In this document: one piece after another, positions 61,401 through 64,000 of the stretch
Position numbering within the stretch: position 1 is the stretch's first letter
Layout: the number at the start of each line of letters is the position of its first letter
Origin: Clavaria fumosa
Taxonomy: Eukaryota > Basidiomycota > Agaricomycetes > Agaricales > Clavariaceae
Assembly (NCBI GenBank): GCA_951802425.1
Contig: OX637796.1
Location: forward strand, 2,108,001 to 2,172,000
DNA length: 64,000 nt
Direction of reading: 5' to 3'
Program-made: the position numbers and the translations under genes
Notes under the pieces: model-generated
Seen by the model: only the letters and a program-made list of their open reading frames with translations
Databases searched by the model: none
Told to the model about the DNA's origin: nothing

Positions 61401-62921
61401 TGCGAGGGTACTCGTTTTCAGGGGTGCAGAGGCTCGAGGGGATGGGGAACACTGTGGGGGGCAGCGGGTAAGGCTCAGCTCTGCCTTCTGCCAGTCGATA
61501 TCCGGGTTATGCCGCTTGAGCCAGTCATGCCCAAGGATGACCTTGTGGGACTGGGTCTTTCCCAGCAGAAAGTGGATCCGCTCCTGGTGGTCACCAACTC
61601 TCACCAGCACCTCTATCCCATACCGGACCTTTCCATTCCTGTTCTGTGTCCCATCCACATTATACATGGTGATTGGGTTCAGCAGGAGAGATGGCTCCAG
61701 TCCCACTCCTTTCGCCCACTCCAAATCCATGAAGCAGTTGGTGCACCCTGAGTCAACAAGGGCCTTCATTGTGGTCCCTTTGCCAGTGCTGAAAGCCTCC
61801 AAGTGCACCTGGATGGCTAGCTCTCGTGGCACATGTTTCCGCACTTCTGGCCGCACTCTGGTTAGGCGCTCTGCCAGTCTCACTTCCTCCTTCACCTCAG
61901 CCCCAATTCGGGTATGTCTCCGCTGCAAGATAGTATATCGGGGTATACTTGCAGCAGGCACAGGGACGGAAAGGGGGCTGGCACACTTCTTCTCCCCAGT
62001 GGGAGTCCTCCTCTCTCTCTCACACAGCTCTATGCAGGCTCGGAGCCATGCAATCTCTTTCTCATATCCCTCCGCCATTTGGGGGGCACATGGTGCTGCC
62101 CGGGTTTGGGCCCTTGGGACCTGCAGACGCGTATCAGGCAGGGGGCAGAAACGGACAGCATGGCCAGTCTGGTGGCATTGGAAACAACATCTCTCATCAG
62201 CAGGGGCCCATCCTCGGGCCATGGCCACATCTGGAGTACACAGCAGAGGGGTCACAAGAGGTCGCGAAACGGTCACGGCAGGTCGCGGTAGGGTTGCGGT
62301 GGGTCGCGCAGGGGTCACAGTGGGTCGCGGTGTCCGTTCCGTGAGTATCCCATCCAGTCGCCTTTGCTGGGCATCAAGCCTCTCAGCCAGCACCTTCCAT
62401 TCTCCATATGTCTCTGGCATCGGGGAGACACCATAGATTCTCTCCACCAACCTCCTACTCAGGTTCAACTCCAGCCAATGGACTAGGATTCCTGAGTCCT
62501 TCTCTGCACTCAACTTCGCCCGTCGGGACAGCGTCTCGAATTTCGCGAAGAACTCTGGTGCTGTCATGGCACCCTGTTTCAGCCCTGCAATATCGGCAAG
62601 GGCAGTCGCACGGTCATTCGGGTCATCGAATGCACGCTTCATCTCCTCCACAAACTCTGCCCAGGTTCCGGCCTTGCCACTACCCAGGATCTCTTCCACC
62701 TTCATATTCGCCCACTCTGCAGCGAATCCTTCTCCAGTAATTTTGCTCAGAGCAAAAAGGACCTTCACCAGGTCCACAGCATAGACAGTCGGGTTCGCCA
62801 TAAACAGGAGGCGAAGGGATCGGAGGAATGTACGGAAGTTCCTTTTCTGCCCATCAAAGGGGGCAACAGATAGGTCAAGCCTCATAGGTTGGGCTACAGG
62901 CGGGGCGACATGGTCTGCCAT
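58473..62921 (-). CDS. gag-pol: B2 gag-pol polyprotein (single frame, chromodomain)
   Basis: 1,482 residues from ATG 62921 to TAA 58473. Same order as B1: gag core, knuckle CCFQCHQTGHAVRFC, protease LVDSGCTNCFMDL, RT with YVDD, RNase H, integrase (CETCQRTKPDRTK, WDIVGPLPL, SDRGSQFVSRF, TDGQTERANQEME), chromodomain (GRGVKYLVKWLGYPVEENTW). It retains Arg at positions where B1 has Trp, Cys, His or Gln. It has a few such changes itself (SCYPLVF, MNCWVDEQ, CFQCH). The chromodomain is thought in this class to steer integration to heterochromatin through histone marks. Confidence 0.96.
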   Translation of the reverse strand: MADHVAPPVAQPMRLDLSVAPFDGQKRNFRTFLRSLRLLFMANPTVYAVDLVKVLFALSKITGEGFAAEWANMKVEEILGSGKAGTWAEFVEEMKRAFDDPNDRATALADIAGLKQGAMTAPEFFAKFETLSRRAKLSAEKDSGILVHWLELNLSRRLVERIYGVSPMPETYGEWKVLAERLDAQQRRLDGILTERTPRPTVTPARPTATLPRPAVTVSRPLVTPLLCTPDVAMARGWAPADERCCFQCHQTGHAVRFCPLPDTRLQVPRAQTRAAPCAPQMAEGYEKEIAWLRACIELCERERRTPTGEKKCASPLSVPVPAASIPRYTILQRRHTRIGAEVKEEVRLAERLTRVRPEVRKHVPRELAIQVHLEAFSTGKGTTMKALVDSGCTNCFMDLEWAKGVGLEPSLLLNPITMYNVDGTQNRNGKVRYGIEVLVRVGDHQERIHFLLGKTQSHKVILGHDWLKRHNPDIDWQKAELSLTRCPPQCSPSPRASAPLKTSTLASTSILDTHFPNSGPTPDWPSCYPLVFSEAKWDELPRSRPDFDIKIEFKKDPEHLSSKLYSLTRQEMVEMNCWVDEQLASGRIRPSKSPYASPFFFKHEKDKLRPIIDYSRLNAHLIKDKYPLPRIRDTVDVLKGASIYSKIDAKGGFPSMQVWPEHQHRCAFLTPRGLFEPAVMWFGLQNAPATFQRFMNHVLREEIAGGHVRAYVDDVIVFAEDLATHRYWMDRVLRKFGENGLCLKLSKCEFEKSEIIFLGMKISHNRLEHDPAKGAAVRDWPRPKNVKDVQRFNGMLNYLRRHIPNLSARAKPLFRLTGNVPWKWEEEEEAAFRDLRQALVSAPVLALPQDKGRWKVETDASNLATGGVLSQQQMDGTWRVVDYISKALTAAEKNYDVYDKEFLAVIRALREWRAYLIGAEETIEIWTDHANLQYFRKPQKLKPRQVRWVGELQCFDFEIKYRTGKSNTKADALSRRPDYGEMVEEDAPVQVFPETEVRVSFTSEMETLLQKNSAVHIQKPEELDDEWTRDRAGLWRKGIVTWVPLGAREAILEFEHDLPAAGHPGPRKLRAALVKGYWWPDMVKDADRYAQGCETCQRTKPDRTKRAAPLHPHLVPDGPWSVISWDIVGPLPLSRGHNAILVIVDKFTKRTLLEAIGLDLTGLGAARLLRDRVFRDHGVPHKVVSDRGSQFVSRFMKEFYSMIRVKANPSTAFHPQTDGQTERANQEMEIYLRAYVDHLQDDWAEWLSTAEFALNNREHSATGQTPFFLDYGRHPWNGGLRPPSEVNPAADEWMAKLTESRRAAKEAMEKAVAAMKKSYDKGKRPSREYSEGDLVWLDTRNLKMDRPCKKLDNKRAGPFAVEEKVGPAGYRLKLPRAWRIHRVFNELLLTPYHPPSFPSQNLPPPPPPTIDDDHLEYDVEAILDVKKVGRGVKYLVKWLGYPVEENTWEPRRNLTNVTLLLRDFFLSHPDKAKLAGRDAQP

Positions 62922-63495
62922 CACAGGCCCTGGATGCTGTAAATAAAGTTCCAGGCCTTGGGCACTCAGGATTTCTTCGATCTCTTAACAGTCCTGTCCT
63001 CTTAGGCTGCTCTTCTGTGTACTTATGTACCTATAGAACTCTTATTCTATGAAACTTTTGTTAACGTGGGGCCCAAATGGTGTCCCAGGTGGTCACTCCA
63101 CAACTCCTAATGAGTTGCCCGTGCGCCCTTCTGACAATGGTCACAGAGCAAGGGCCCTGTCCACTGGACCAGGAAACTACAGAAAGACTATGTAGGGGCC
63201 TTTCCTTGCCCTGTACACTACACGATTCACTGGTACGTAGCTGTAAAACAAAGTTCCGGGCCTTGGGCACTCGGTATCACTTGGGGAGGGTCACAGTTGA
63301 CTTCCTCTGGGTCTGGTCACGTGTATCTACACACAGTAAAAATTTCGCGCGGTTCTGTTACACACCGCGGGCAGGGTAAAGGAGAAGAGGATGATAGGGG
63401 CTGAGCTGTGACAACGTGTCACAGTTTGAAATTAAGGGTCCAGGCTAGCCGGGTTAGGACACGGGGCTAGGGCGGACAGGCGGATCTTAGTATTA
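62922..63495 (-). other. B2 leader with self-complementary primer site
   Basis: The 11-base PBS (plus strand ATCTTAGTATT, 63484-63494) is one base from the 5' LTR; its partner in the LTR is at 63541-63551. It carries the same duplicated leader segment as B1. Confidence 0.75.
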
Positions 63496-63785
63496 TATCA
63501 GACTGGGTCTCACACAACTTAAGCGTAAGGTCATGACGACAATACTAAGATAAGGGGAAAAGGGTACAAGAATGGAAAAGACGTAGTATATATAGCGAAC
63601 GCTTCGGCATTTGCCGGCGTTCCCACGCTCGGACCTCTCAGATCACGTGATGCGCCCAGGCCCAGGTCATGTGATCTTACGATTATGTAATCTGACCACA
63701 GCCACAGGTCATGTGACCTTCCAACAACCCTCCCCAGTTTCTCCACGACTGCACTTTGGGATGGCTTACATAAGCGATCCTAACA
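63496..63785 (-). repeat. 5' LTR of chromovirus B2
   Basis: Identical by eye to the 3' LTR; TATATATA box at about 63588-63596 on the element strand. Confidence 0.95.
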
Positions 63786-63790
63786 GGGTG

Positions 63791-64000
63791 TTATAGGTGG
63801 TATACATGTATGCAATGCTCTGTACCATGGCCTAGCTCCCACATATTTCACTGATGAAGTAGAATGGAGTCTGGTTGGAGTCTGAGATTGAAGAAGTGGA
63901 GTGATAACTATAGATATCAGAACAGAATGGGACTGCAGCCTCAACATATGTGTTATGCTACCACATATATACATGTCCCTATTTACCAGATAGATGCAAT
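63791..64000. other. Right flank of B2, nothing recognised
   Basis: 210 bases of AT-rich sequence after the target duplication, with no gene or repeat boundary visible. Confidence 0.5.

Larger units (their letters stand above)
58172..63785 (-). mobile_element. Chromovirus B2, complete and apparently intact, TSD GGGTG
   Basis: 5,614 bases on the minus strand. LTRs 63496-63785 (5') and 58172-58461 (3'), 290 bases each, look identical. GGGTG flanks the element at 58167-58171 and 63786-63790. The gag-pol frame is uninterrupted. This is the best candidate in the window for an autonomous, recently active copy. Confidence 0.96.

Noticed and set aside
61369..62436. Antisense frame in B2 (355 codons)
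   Set aside because: Same shadow as in B1. Unlike the antisense gene of element C it has no introns, motifs or independent support.

Overview
The window is fungal, most probably from an Agaricomycete (mushroom-forming basidiomycete). The evidence is short GT-AG introns of about 47-62 bases, spliced host genes (RAD14, an HNH-domain gene, a DUF6532 gene) and the transposon mix: Ty3/gypsy chromoviruses, KDZ and Plavaka DNA transposons and hAT-type MITEs. The first 5.3 kb is host gene space. The rest is almost entirely transposable elements in several insertion layers, with broken host-like or transposon-passenger genes between them.

Layout. 1-815 (-): BTG/Tob anti-proliferative domain gene running off the left edge. 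1956-2333: GC-rich tandem repeat. 2519-3695 (-): RAD14/XPA, five exons. 3870-5255 (+): HNH nuclease-domain gene, divergent from RAD14. 6193-26278 is a nest. A fossil chromovirus of family B (6193-6724 plus 24427-26278) was split by chromovirus A1 (6725-24426, TSD GCCAT). A1 was then hit by a solo LTR of family C (9117-10033), a full 9.9-kb family C gypsy element (12680-22574) and a hAT-like MITE (22721-23040). 27019-32708 is a KDZ DNA transposon with 36-base TIRs and an 8-base TSD. 33981-35062 (-) is the N-terminal part of a Plavaka transposase. 35232-39420 holds a MITE and a broken conserved basidiomycete gene interrupted by satellite-like repeats. 40343-46903 is chromovirus A2, which lacks a TSD. 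46904-48666 (+) is the C-terminal half of a Plavaka transposase. 49178-57642 (+) is a DUF6532 gene interrupted by chromovirus B1 (49404-54998) and a second MITE (55658-55909). 58172-63785 is chromovirus B2 in the opposite orientation, the most intact copy.

The most interesting item is element C. Its gag and pol are joined by what looks like a -1 slip on a stop codon. It also carries between pol and the 3' LTR an antisense gene with five exons that keep one 445-residue frame and encode a coiled-coil, Cys-cluster protein. Families A and B show a different life style: the base-pairing partner of the primer site lies at the presumed transcript start in their own LTR, which is the Tf1-type self-priming arrangement. 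Inactivating changes in the A copies, and in the KDZ gene, are mostly Arg CGA to TGA. The difference between B1 and B2 is mostly Arg to Trp/Cys/Gln/His. The window therefore records CpG decay that increases with element age. Family labels A, B and C are mine; all functional statements come from reading motifs, not from database searches.
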